Of a stretch of 17,047 nucleotides of DNA, positions 6,588 through 13,959 are shown in pieces. Source of the DNA: an uncultured Rhodospirillales bacterium (GTDB lineage Bacteria; Pseudomonadota; Alphaproteobacteria; Acetobacterales; Acetobacteraceae); the NCBI GenBank assembly GCA_903844785.1, contig CAIMVB010000199.1, forward strand, positions 1 through 17,047. The letters run 5' to 3'. The notes under the pieces were generated by a model, which had not been told where the DNA came from, ran no database searches, and worked only from the letters and a program-made list of their open reading frames with translations. Each line of letters opens with the position of its first letter. The stretch's first letter is position 1. The translations under genes were made by a program, and so were the position numbers.

Positions 6588-8177
6588 TCAATGCCAATGG
6601 CCGAAGGGGGCATCACCATCCTTCGCCACTTCATTAACCAGATCAATTTCCCAAGAGAGGTATTCACGCATCGCCGCTTCCACCCCGTCATTCCGGTCAT
6701 AGGGGCGCAGGTAGAAATCCGCGCAATCAGCATCGGCAGGGACGCGCCGATCCGCCGCCATGGGCAGCCCCGCCGCATGCCAAGCCTTGCTGCCGCCTTC
6801 CAGGATATACACCGGAACGCCCGTCAGCGCTGCCGCTTCCGGCGCCGCTAGCCGGGCCTGCGCTGCATCGGGTGCGGCAATCGCAATAAGCCTTGCATCG
6901 GCCAGCGCGCCGCGCAGCCGATCCAGCCGCGTCCGAATGCCCCAATGCGCGCCGGGGATATGCCCATCGCGGAAATCAATGGACCGAGCCAGATCAATCA
7001 CCTGCACACCGCCCTTCACGCTTTCAGCGGCGAGTTCTTCCGGCGTCAGGCTTGGCGGCTTCACCGCTGCAGCTTCGGGGCTTTCGGGCTGCCAGGGTCC
7101 GGTGGCGAGCGGCCCATCCAACCCATCAGTCAGCACCATCACGTCCCAGCCGCCCAATTGGCTGAGCCAGCCGCCGGTCATGCGCGCGCGGGTGCCCGTG
7201 TCATCCAGCAGCACAATGCGCGCATGGCGCACCGCCACCCATTGATCGGTTGCCTGCACCAATTGCCCGCCGGGGGCGGAACGGCTGCCTGGCATATGGC
7301 CCGCCGCATATTCCGCCGGATCACGCACATCCAAGACATAGGTGCTGCGCGTTGTATCCGCCTGCCAGCGCGCCAAATCCGCGCGCGTGCCGAAGGTCAC
7401 GCCGTGGCGCTTGGCGAACGCGTCCGCACGGGCGAATGCCTCGGCGGCACCTTTCGGCGCGCCCTGCGGATAGCTTGCGGTCTTGCCGCGGTCGCAGGTG
7501 AAGCCGGCTAATTCCCAGCCCATGGTGCCATTGCGCAGCGCCACCACCTTGTTTGGGATGCCAGCACTGCGAAGAGATTCGGCGCCCATGATAGACCGCG
7601 TGCGCCCGGCGCAATTCACCACCACGATGGTTTCCGGCCGGTTCACGAATTCGCCGATGCGATAGACCAATTCCCCGCCCGGCACATCCACCGCACCTGG
7701 GATGGACATGCGGTTGAATTCTTCCATCGGGCGGCTATCCAGGATCACCATATCGGTGCCGGCATCCATCATCGCCTTCAACTCCTCGGGATCAACCGAG
7801 GGCGTCTCAAAGTGATGTTCCACCCATTCACCGAATGCCTTAGATGGCACATTCACGCCCGAAAAACCCGTGTATCCAGCAGCAATCCAAGCAGGCGTAC
7901 CACCTTGCAGTACCGAAACATCGCTGCAGCCAATGCTTTCAAGATAATCGGCCAACCGCCCCGCCAGCCCTTCCCCGCCATCGATGCAGACTACGCGCGT
8001 GGCAAGGCGCGGCAGGATGGCGCGGGCGCGGAGTTCCATGCGCGAAAGCCCGCAAGGATTGGCCCAGAAAAGATGCGAACGGCCAAATTCGCCATCCTCC
8101 CGCGCATCCAGAATGGCCAATTCCTGCCCATCGCGGATCCAGCCCTTCAGGCTGGCCGCGTCGATCATGCGCGCCAT
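6588..8177 (-). CDS. Tandem four-domain rhodanese-like sulfurtransferase
   Basis: A 529-residue protein made of four rhodanese-like domains, roughly residues 5-105, 125-228, 258-360 and 375-475, followed by a short tail of about 50 residues. Each domain has a recognisable (I/L)DxR-like strand, a GH(I/M)PG- or IPGA-like segment, or a terminal GG..W helix start. Only domain 2 keeps the persulfide-forming cysteine, C189 in NCAGRTRS. The equivalent positions are D66 in domain 1 (CIDGGEG), D325 or D326 in domain 3 (LLDDTGTR) and a non-cysteine (APDAAQ) in domain 4. It should therefore be a single-active-site sulfurtransferase with three structural or ligand-binding domains. It starts 7 bases after the dioxygenase stop, without its own good ribosome site, so coupling to the dioxygenase is likely. 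The sulfur donor and acceptor are unknown. No signal peptide is seen, so it is cytoplasmic. Confidence 0.9.
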   Translation of the reverse strand: MARMIDAASLKGWIRDGQELAILDAREDGEFGRSHLFWANPCGLSRMELRARAILPRLATRVVCIDGGEGLAGRLADYLESIGCSDVSVLQGGTPAWIAAGYTGFSGVNVPSKAFGEWVEHHFETPSVDPEELKAMMDAGTDMVILDSRPMEEFNRMSIPGAVDVPGGELVYRIGEFVNRPETIVVVNCAGRTRSIMGAESLRSAGIPNKVVALRNGTMGWELAGFTCDRGKTASYPQGAPKGAAEAFARADAFAKRHGVTFGTRADLARWQADTTRSTYVLDVRDPAEYAAGHMPGSRSAPGGQLVQATDQWVAVRHARIVLLDDTGTRARMTGGWLSQLGGWDVMVLTDGLDGPLATGPWQPESPEAAAVKPPSLTPEELAAESVKGGVQVIDLARSIDFRDGHIPGAHWGIRTRLDRLRGALADARLIAIAAPDAAQARLAAPEAAALTGVPVYILEGGSKAWHAAGLPMAADRRVPADADCADFYLRPYDRNDGVEAAMREYLSWEIDLVNEVAKDGDAPFGHWH

Positions 8178-8184
8178 GGCGGGA

Positions 8185-8799
8185 TCAGCCCTTGGGGGCG
8201 GCGGTGGGCGCCATGAAATTCTTGTTATAAGGCTTCACTTCGCCGGTTTCCGCATCAAACGCCTTGCGGTCATCCAGCTTTTCCAAAGCCAGCCCATACA
8301 TGTGCAAATGCCGCGTCGGCACGCTACCCGTGGTGTGGATGGAATGGATATCTTCCGCCATCAGCGCAATGCCGCGGCCCGGTTCCACCATGATTTCTTC
8401 GCGCAGGCGCAATTCGCAGCGCGTGGGGTCTGAACCGTCATCCAAACGCTCATAAACCTTGTTAAGTTCCTGCCCATCCACAGCCACCACGCAGGCCCAG
8501 GTGGTATGGTCATGCGGCTTGGTTTCATTGCCGGGATTGAGCGCATTCAGATAAAGCGCGAATAAATTTCCCTCATCCTCCTGCAACATATAGCGCCTGC
8601 TGCCCTTTTCGCCATTCGGCGGCGGCGGGAATTCGCTGCTTGGGAACAGATGCTCCTGTGCGGCCAGGCCCATCAGCTCCTGCTTGATGGCTTCAAGCGA
8701 AGAACGGCTGACACCTTGGCTGCGTTCAATGGCGCGAATGCGGTCAATGGTGGAAGCAACGGCGGCTGCGCGGGCGGCCTTCACATCAGAAGCGTTCAT
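8185..8799 (-). CDS. Cysteine dioxygenase-like thiol dioxygenase (cupin)
   Basis: A 204-residue non-heme iron thiol dioxygenase of the cysteine dioxygenase type I family, which oxidises a thiol such as cysteine to its sulfinic acid with O2. Iron ligands are H96 and H98 (KPHDHTTW) and probably H152 (EDIHSIH). R69 aligns approximately with the substrate-binding Arg60 of rat enzyme, and Y168 in HLHMYG with its Tyr157. C103 falls at the position of rat Cys93, which forms a Cys-Tyr crosslink. Substrate could be cysteine or another small thiol such as 3-mercaptopropionate; Arg69 favours a cysteine-type enzyme, weakly. It heads the operon with the rhodanese protein. GGAGG sits 6 bases before the ATG, fixing the start. 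Confidence 0.88.
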   Translation of the reverse strand: MNASDVKAARAAAVASTIDRIRAIERSQGVSRSSLEAIKQELMGLAAQEHLFPSSEFPPPPNGEKGSRRYMLQEDEGNLFALYLNALNPGNETKPHDHTTWACVVAVDGQELNKVYERLDDGSDPTRCELRLREEIMVEPGRGIALMAEDIHSIHTTGSVPTRHLHMYGLALEKLDDRKAFDAETGEVKPYNKNFMAPTAAPKG

Positions 8800-8805
8800 G
8801 GTTTT

Positions 8806-8810
8806 CCTCC
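8806..8810 (-). promoter_or_regulatory. Ribosome binding site of the thiol dioxygenase
   Basis: On the minus strand GGAGG lies 6 bases before the ATG at 8799. It is a strong site, in contrast to the weak ones of the following operon genes. Confidence 0.75.
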
Positions 8811-8879
8811 AAGGGCTAATTCAGTGAAAACCCTAACCCGTCTTGCGCGCTTGGGAAACAGGGTGCATCCCAAGGCCCC

Positions 8880-9767
8880 ATGATCGATCAGATGCGCGTC
8901 TTTGACCGAGCCCTTGTCGCGCGCCGCCGTGCTCGCGCGGTGGCAAGCGTGGATCAGGTGGCGCCGATTCTGGAGGATGCGGCGGATAGGCTGCTCGATC
9001 GGCTGGATGACACCACGCGGCGCTTCACCCGCGCGCTTGATCTGGGCGGGCGCGGCTTTGTGGCGCCAAAGCTCGCGGCGCGAGGGATTCCATTGATTGT
9101 CTCGGCTGATCTGGCGCCCGCCATGGCGACGCGCGGCGGCGGGCTGGCGGTGGCGGCAGATGAGGAATTCCTGCCCTTTGCGGAGGGGGCTTTTGATCTG
9201 ATTGTCGCCTCCCTCTCGCTTCATTGGGTGAATGACCTGCCGGGGGCGCTGATCCAGCTTCGCCGCGCCCTGGCGCCGGATGGGCTGCTGCTGGCGAGCC
9301 TGCCGGGCCTGCCCACACTGGGTGGTTTGCGCAATGCCTTGGCCGAGGCGGAAAGCACGCTGCGCGGCGGGCTTGCCCCGCGCATTTCCCCCTTCCCGGA
9401 ATTGCGCGATGGCGCGGGGCTTTTGCAGCGCGCGGGCTTCGCGCTGCCGGTTGCGGATGCTGAGGAAATCGCGCTCCGCTACAAATCCGCCTTTGGCATT
9501 TTTGCCGATTTGCGCGCCGCCGGAGAAGCCAATGCCGTACTCGCGCGTGATGGGCGCATACCGCCGCGCGCGTTATTCCCTATGGCGGCGGCGCGGCTTG
9601 GGGATGGCGCGATTGACCTATCTCTCAGGCTTTTGGTGCTGACCGGCTGGGCACCCTCCCCCACCCAGCAAAAACCGGCGCGGCCTGGCAGCGCCAATGC
9701 GCGGCTCGCGGATGCTTTGGGCGCTCAGGAATTCGGCACCGGCGAACAGGCCGACAAGCCGCGCTGA
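8880..9767 (+). CDS. NDUFAF5-like SAM-dependent methyltransferase-fold protein
   Basis: A 295-residue class I methyltransferase-fold protein. The N-terminus MRVFDRALVARRRARA and the C-terminal GWAPSPTQQKPARPGSA segment are typical of the bacterial relatives of NDUFAF5 (a complex I assembly factor that hydroxylates an arginine of NDUFS7) and of BioC-like proteins. The SAM motif I is ALDLGGRGF (52-60), the acidic loop is SADLAP (75-80), and LPFAEGAFDLIVASLSLHWVND (98-119) covers motifs II and III. Start choice is between ATG at 8880 and ATG at 8892; an AAGG lies 6 bases before the first. It diverges from the dioxygenase operon across 80 bases. The function in this organism is inferred from family only. 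Confidence 0.85.
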   Translation: MIDQMRVFDRALVARRRARAVASVDQVAPILEDAADRLLDRLDDTTRRFTRALDLGGRGFVAPKLAARGIPLIVSADLAPAMATRGGGLAVAADEEFLPFAEGAFDLIVASLSLHWVNDLPGALIQLRRALAPDGLLLASLPGLPTLGGLRNALAEAESTLRGGLAPRISPFPELRDGAGLLQRAGFALPVADAEEIALRYKSAFGIFADLRAAGEANAVLARDGRIPPRALFPMAAARLGDGAIDLSLRLLVLTGWAPSPTQQKPARPGSANARLADALGAQEFGTGEQADKPR

Positions 9768-9861
9768 AGGGCTGAAAGCGCAAAACTTTCGCGCGAAACC
9801 TTGCATCCCGCTACCGCGCGGCGCATTTTGCCCGTGTAACCAAGCCGAGCCCTGAGACACC

Positions 9862-10668
9862 ATGGAGCAGCAAGGCGGCGAATCTCGCCGTATCACCATC
9901 CACAAGCCTGAGGATTTCGCGGCCATGCGCCGTGCAGGGAAGCTTGCGGCTGAAACCCTGGATATGATCACGGCCCATGTGCGGCCAGGGATCAGCACTG
10001 GGGAGATTGATCGGATCTGCCATGACTACATGGTGGAACGCGGCGCCATTCCGGCCACACTTGGCTATCGGGGTTACACCAAATCCTCCTGCACATCGGT
10101 CAATCACGTGGTCTGCCATGGCATTCCCGGGGATCGTGTGCTGGCCGATGGCGATATCATCAATATTGACGTCACCGTCATTCTGGATGGCTGGCATGGC
10201 GATACCAGCCGCATGTATGTGGCCGGTGAGGCATCCACCAAGGCGAAGTTGCTGATGGATGTCACCTACGACGCCATGATGAAGGGTATTGCCGCCATTC
10301 GCCCCGGCGCGACGCTCGGCGATATTGGCCATGCCATTCAGGTGCATGTGGAAAAGCACCGCTTTAGCGTGGTGCGGGATTTTTGTGGCCATGGCATTGG
10401 CCGGCACTTCCATGAATCGCCCAATGTGCTGCATTTCGGCCGCCCCGGCGAAGGTCCGAAGCTGAAGCCCGGCATGTTCTTCACCGTGGAACCCATGGTG
10501 AATGCCGGCCGGCCAGAAGTGAAAATCCTGGATGATGGCTGGACCGCGGTGACCCGAGACCGGTCGCTGTCCGCCCAATTCGAACATATGGTGGCGGTGA
10601 CGGACACCGGCGTGGAGATTTTCACCCTTTCCCCGGCGGGCATGCATAAGCCGCCCTATGGCGCCTGA
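9862..10668 (+). CDS. map: Type I methionine aminopeptidase
   Basis: A 268-residue enzyme that removes the initiator methionine from new proteins. The metal ligands D103, D114, H177, E210 and E241 are all present, with the same spacings as D97, D108, H171, E204 and E235 of E. coli MetAP. H86 in CHGIPG corresponds to H79. The NIDVTVILDGWHGDTSRMY and GHGIGRHFHESPNV segments are textbook for the family. It is about the normal length. The 94 bases before it hold no clear promoter, only a weak GAAAG/CTTTC stem at 9774-9790. radC follows on the same strand after 123 bases. Confidence 0.98.
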   Translation: MEQQGGESRRITIHKPEDFAAMRRAGKLAAETLDMITAHVRPGISTGEIDRICHDYMVERGAIPATLGYRGYTKSSCTSVNHVVCHGIPGDRVLADGDIINIDVTVILDGWHGDTSRMYVAGEASTKAKLLMDVTYDAMMKGIAAIRPGATLGDIGHAIQVHVEKHRFSVVRDFCGHGIGRHFHESPNVLHFGRPGEGPKLKPGMFFTVEPMVNAGRPEVKILDDGWTAVTRDRSLSAQFEHMVAVTDTGVEIFTLSPAGMHKPPYGA

Positions 10669-10687
10669 CGCGGCAAGCCTTGGCCGC

Positions 10688-10708
10688 CCAGTTTTAACTG
10701 GTATTTTT
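10688..10708 (+). terminator. Weak candidate intrinsic terminator after map
   Basis: CCAGTTTTAACTGG is a perfect palindrome (about a 5-bp stem with a 4-base loop), followed after TA by five Ts, 20 bases past the map stop. The stem is short and AT-rich for a terminator, so it may only attenuate. It lies in a noticeably AT-rich part of the 123-base map-radC gap, which otherwise shows nothing recognisable. Confidence 0.35.
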
Positions 10709-10791
10709 CAATCATAGGTTTTATTATTCCCAAGATTTTCGCGTAATCAGGCGTAGCGGCCTTACCCCGCAGCGCTTCACCGGGCGGGAAA

Positions 10792-11544
10792 ATGGGAAGC
10801 CAGAAAACCAAGGGCCTCGCTGAGGCCAGCGCCCTGCCAGGGCTGGAACTCGCTACCGATGAGGCCGGCTCACCCCCCGGCCATTTGGGCCATCGCGCGC
10901 GCATGCGCGAAAAGCTGCTTCGCGCCGGGCCGGATGCGCTGCTGGATCACGAATTACTGGAAATGGTGCTGTTTCTGGCCCTGCCTCGGCGTGATACCAA
11001 ACCCATCGCCCGCGCGCTGCTGGCGCGCTTCGGCTCCTACGCTGGGGCCATCAGCGCGCCACATCAGGAATTGGGCCAGATTGAAGGGCTGGGGGAGGCC
11101 GGGATTGCCGCGCTCCGCTGCATCCAGGCCGCCGCGCTCAGGCTGGCGCGGGAGGAAGTGCGCCAAAGCCCGGTCTTGAATAATTGGGAAAAGCTCATTG
11201 ATTATTTGAACGCAGCGCTGGCGCGGGAGAGGATTGAGCAATTCCGCATCCTGTTTCTCGATACCAAGAACCGGCTGATCGCTGATGAGGCGCAGGCCAA
11301 GGGCACGGTCAATCACACGCCAGTCTATCCACGCGAAGTGGTGCGCCGCGCCCTGGAATTGCAGGCAACGGCGCTGATCCTGGTGCATAACCACCCATCG
11401 GGTGATCCCACCCCCTCTCGCGCGGATGTGGAGATGACGCGGGAAATCAATCAGGCGGCGCAGATGCTTGGTATTGTGCTGCATGATCATTTGATCATCG
11501 GTAATGGCAGGCATTATTCCTTCCGGCGCGAAGGGCATCTTTGA
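10792..11544 (+). CDS. radC: RadC family JAB/JAMM-domain protein
   Basis: A 250-residue RadC-like protein (RadC/YicR/YsxA). It begins with the family's HRARMREKLL and DHELLEMVLF segments, then a helix-hairpin-helix-like IEGLGEAGIAAL (97-108), then the JAMM metalloprotease-like motif HNHPSGDPTPSRAD, with metal ligands H199, H201 and D212 and S209. Its molecular role is unsettled; the original link to DNA repair in E. coli was later attributed to another gene. It follows map, an order I recall from other alphaproteobacteria. GGGAAA precedes the ATG closely. The first 30 residues are poorly conserved linker-like sequence. Confidence 0.96.
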   Translation: MGSQKTKGLAEASALPGLELATDEAGSPPGHLGHRARMREKLLRAGPDALLDHELLEMVLFLALPRRDTKPIARALLARFGSYAGAISAPHQELGQIEGLGEAGIAALRCIQAAALRLAREEVRQSPVLNNWEKLIDYLNAALARERIEQFRILFLDTKNRLIADEAQAKGTVNHTPVYPREVVRRALELQATALILVHNHPSGDPTPSRADVEMTREINQAAQMLGIVLHDHLIIGNGRHYSFRREGHL

Positions 11545-11588
11545 TCGCGTCATTGACCAGCATGCCAGGCGCGCGGCAGAGTCAGCCC

Positions 11589-12446
11589 ATGAAGCATCCT
11601 ATTCTTTTGGCGATCCTGCTGGCGCTTGGCCCGAGCGCGGCAGGCTTCGCGCAAAAGCCGCCGGCCGCAGGCCAAGCGCCAAGCCCGCGCGCGGCGCTGC
11701 CCAGTGAAAAACCCCCACCCCTGCCCCGCCAAGGCGGCGGCACCCCGAGCGGCCAAGCCGATCTGCCGCGCGACAAGCCACCGCCCTTGGCACCCGGTGA
11801 GCGTGCGGCGCGGCGCCAAGTATCCTCCGGCACCGGCTTCGTCGTCGCTTCACAAAGGATCATGACCAATCACCATGTGGTGGATGGCTGCGCGGAAATG
11901 TCAGCGCGCCTGCCCAATGGGCAGGAGATTCCGGCCATCGTCATAGCCAGTGACGCAACCCGCGATCTGGCCCTGCTGCGCACGGAAGCTGATGCCGGCC
12001 CAATCCTGCCCTTTCGCGGTTCTGCCACCGTGCGGCGTGGTGAGGGCGTGGTGACCTATGGCTTCCCCTTAGCGGGTTTGTTGTCCTCTGGCCCCACACT
12101 GACAACGGGCGAGGTCTCTGCCCTTGCGGGCCTTGCCGATAATCCGCGCCATATTCAGATCAGCGCGCCGGTACAGCCCGGCAATTCCGGTGGTCCGCTT
12201 TTGGACATGCGCGGGCAGGTGATTGGCGTGGTGGTGTCCAAGCTTAATGCCGGGCAAGTGGCGCGGCAGACCGGCGATATTCCGCAGAATGTGAACTTCG
12301 CCGTGAAACACACGGAAGCTTTGGATTTCCTGCGCGAACAAAATGTTGCCGTGACGCCCGGTAATACCGATCAGGCACCACGCGCCGCGGATGCCGTAGG
12401 GGAAGTCGCGCATCCTTCAACGCTGTTCCTGCGCTGCCTGAAATAG
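11589..12446 (+). CDS. Secreted trypsin-like serine protease, HtrA-type catalytic domain without PDZ
   Basis: A 285-residue protein with a signal peptide (MKHPILLAILLALGPSAAGFAQ) and predicted periplasmic location. Residues about 23-75 form a proline-rich low-complexity linker with an imperfect repeat, LPSEKPPPL (37-45) and LPRDKPPPL (59-67). The S1C-type protease domain follows: H96 in TNHHVVD, D126 in RDLALLR and S200 in GNSGGPLL form the triad. There is no PDZ domain, unlike DegP/HtrA; the tail after the protease domain is only about 35 residues. The open frame extends 16 codons upstream, but the ATG at 11589 begins the signal peptide. It follows radC by 44 bases and converges on the CaiB-like gene with a 7-base gap. 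Confidence 0.9.
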   Translation: MKHPILLAILLALGPSAAGFAQKPPAAGQAPSPRAALPSEKPPPLPRQGGGTPSGQADLPRDKPPPLAPGERAARRQVSSGTGFVVASQRIMTNHHVVDGCAEMSARLPNGQEIPAIVIASDATRDLALLRTEADAGPILPFRGSATVRRGEGVVTYGFPLAGLLSSGPTLTTGEVSALAGLADNPRHIQISAPVQPGNSGGPLLDMRGQVIGVVVSKLNAGQVARQTGDIPQNVNFAVKHTEALDFLREQNVAVTPGNTDQAPRAADAVGEVAHPSTLFLRCLK

Positions 12447-12453
12447 CGCGGCG

Positions 12454-13860
12454 TCAGTCGCCGCTCTGCCAAACCGGCGCATGGCTGCCGAGCGGCATGG
12501 CCGGCAAATCCCAGCGCGGCGGGGTGGCTTCCAGCCGCGCCGCATGGCGCGTGGCGCGCATCAGGCCAAAGCCGCTGTCGCTTTCTTCCAAAGCCGCTGC
12601 AATTTTCGCAGGCGTCAGGCCCGGCGCGGCCAAGCCGCCTTCCAGGCGCCCAAGCCGCCGGATCCATTCCCCAGTGCCTACCAAGGAAACCCGCACCAGC
12701 CAGGAACCGCCTTCCTCCGCCCGGCGCAGCAGCGCCGCCATGGCGCCGAAGGCGAGCAGATAGCCCGAAGCATGATCCAGCGCCTGACAGGGCAAGGGGC
12801 GCGGTTGGTCCTGATTGGCGACCTCAGCTTCGGCGTGATTCATGCCATTGGCATTCTGCACCAAGGAATCAAAACCGCGCCGTCCCGCCCAGGGGCCAAG
12901 ATCGCCATAGGCGGAAAGGGAGACGCAGATGATGCCGGGGTTAAGTGCGGCCAGTGCCTCTGGCGCGAAGCCATGGCCGGCAATGGCGCCGGGGCGATAA
13001 CCTTGCAGGAAAATATCGGCGCGCGCAGCCAAATCACGCAGCCGCGCCTGGTCATGTGCCTCACGCAAATCAAGCGCGGCTGTTCTTTTGCCGCGCCCGG
13101 TATCCATCACCAATTCATCGAAGCTCGGCAGATGCCGCGCGCTGATATGCAGCACCTCCGCGCCATGCGCGGCCATTGTGCGCCCGGCAACCGGCCCGGC
13201 GATAACGCGCGTGAGATCTAGCACGCGCACCCCTTCAAGCGGACGTGAAGCGCACGGTGGCAGCGGTGTTGGTGGCGCATCGCCGATTCTCTCGATGATT
13301 AAAGGCGGCAGGCTGGAAGCAGCCTGGCTTTGGGGCGAGGCATCCCATTCGGCGAAGCTGCGTGTCATAGTCACAACCAGCCCGGCTTCCGCCGCCGCCG
13401 CTTCGAAATCCGCCGCGCGCCAGGTGCTAAGCGCCTCGGCCACCGCAGCGCGATCATGCGCGACATCCCCAAGCAGCCGCAGCACGCCATCGCGGTGATG
13501 CGGGAAATTTGTATGCAGACGAACCCAGCGCCCATCGCCGCAGCGATAAAGCCCGGCAATCGCATCCCACCGCGCGCCGGCGGGCTTGCCCGCGATGCTC
13601 AGCCAATGTTCGGAACGAAACTCAATCGCGGCATCGGGCATTGCAACCGCAACGCGCTGCGCGCCACCGCCGCGCCGGCGATGGATTTCCGCCGCCGCAA
13701 GCCCTGCGGCCGCTATGCTAGCTTGCGCCGCCGCATCCACGCGGAAGCTGGAAGGTTGCACAGGTTCGGCGCCAGCCAGGCTGGCATGCGTCAGCGCTGT
13801 GGGATCAAGTGCGGCCTGGCGCCAAAGCGCGGCGAGGATATCGGGCGGGGTCGGGTCCAT
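12454..13860 (-). CDS. CaiB/BaiF-type CoA transferase with rearranged domain order
   Basis: A 468-residue type III CoA transferase homologue. Residues 207-400 carry the CaiB Rossmann part: PLEGVRVLDLTRVIAGP, GRGKRTAALDL, GYRPGAIAGHGF and GPWAGRRGFDSLVQ, and the catalytic aspartate equivalent D362 in QALDHASGY. Residues about 100-190 (GLYRCGDGRWVRL, FEAAAAEAGLVV) resemble the small-domain segment that lies after the catalytic aspartate in ordinary CaiB proteins, such as the divergent neighbour. The order therefore looks permuted, or derived from a shrunken tandem fusion. The open frame extends to 14241, but that extension runs antisense through the neighbouring gene and has no CaiB features; M at 13860 (MDPTPPDILAALW) is the likely start. 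The substrate is unknown. Confidence 0.85.
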   Translation of the reverse strand: MDPTPPDILAALWRQAALDPTALTHASLAGAEPVQPSSFRVDAAAQASIAAAGLAAAEIHRRRGGGAQRVAVAMPDAAIEFRSEHWLSIAGKPAGARWDAIAGLYRCGDGRWVRLHTNFPHHRDGVLRLLGDVAHDRAAVAEALSTWRAADFEAAAAEAGLVVTMTRSFAEWDASPQSQAASSLPPLIIERIGDAPPTPLPPCASRPLEGVRVLDLTRVIAGPVAGRTMAAHGAEVLHISARHLPSFDELVMDTGRGKRTAALDLREAHDQARLRDLAARADIFLQGYRPGAIAGHGFAPEALAALNPGIICVSLSAYGDLGPWAGRRGFDSLVQNANGMNHAEAEVANQDQPRPLPCQALDHASGYLLAFGAMAALLRRAEEGGSWLVRVSLVGTGEWIRRLGRLEGGLAAPGLTPAKIAAALEESDSGFGLMRATRHAARLEATPPRWDLPAMPLGSHAPVWQSGD

Positions 13861-13959
13861 GGCGGCAGCTTTCACCCAAGGCGCATTCCGGTCCAGCCCC
13901 GTGGTTGCCGCGCTGCCCGATGGGGTCGTAACCTTAATCAGTAATGCAGGGGTTTTCGC

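Noticed and set aside
5877..6851. Plus-strand 324-codon open frame opposite comF and the rhodanese gene
   Set aside because: The opposing genes are clearly real with conserved motifs; this product is low-complexity and rich in Arg, His and Ala.
9774..9790. GAAAG...CTTTC stem before map as a terminator for the methyltransferase gene
   Set aside because: The stem has only 5 pairs, a 7-base loop and no following T-run.
9811..10647. Minus-strand 278-codon open frame opposite map
   Set aside because: It is the exact antisense of a textbook methionine aminopeptidase, and no domain is recognisable.
12481..13221. Plus-strand 246-codon open frame opposite the rearranged CaiB gene
   Set aside because: It is a shadow frame with biased composition and no motif, whereas the minus strand carries conserved CoA transferase motifs.
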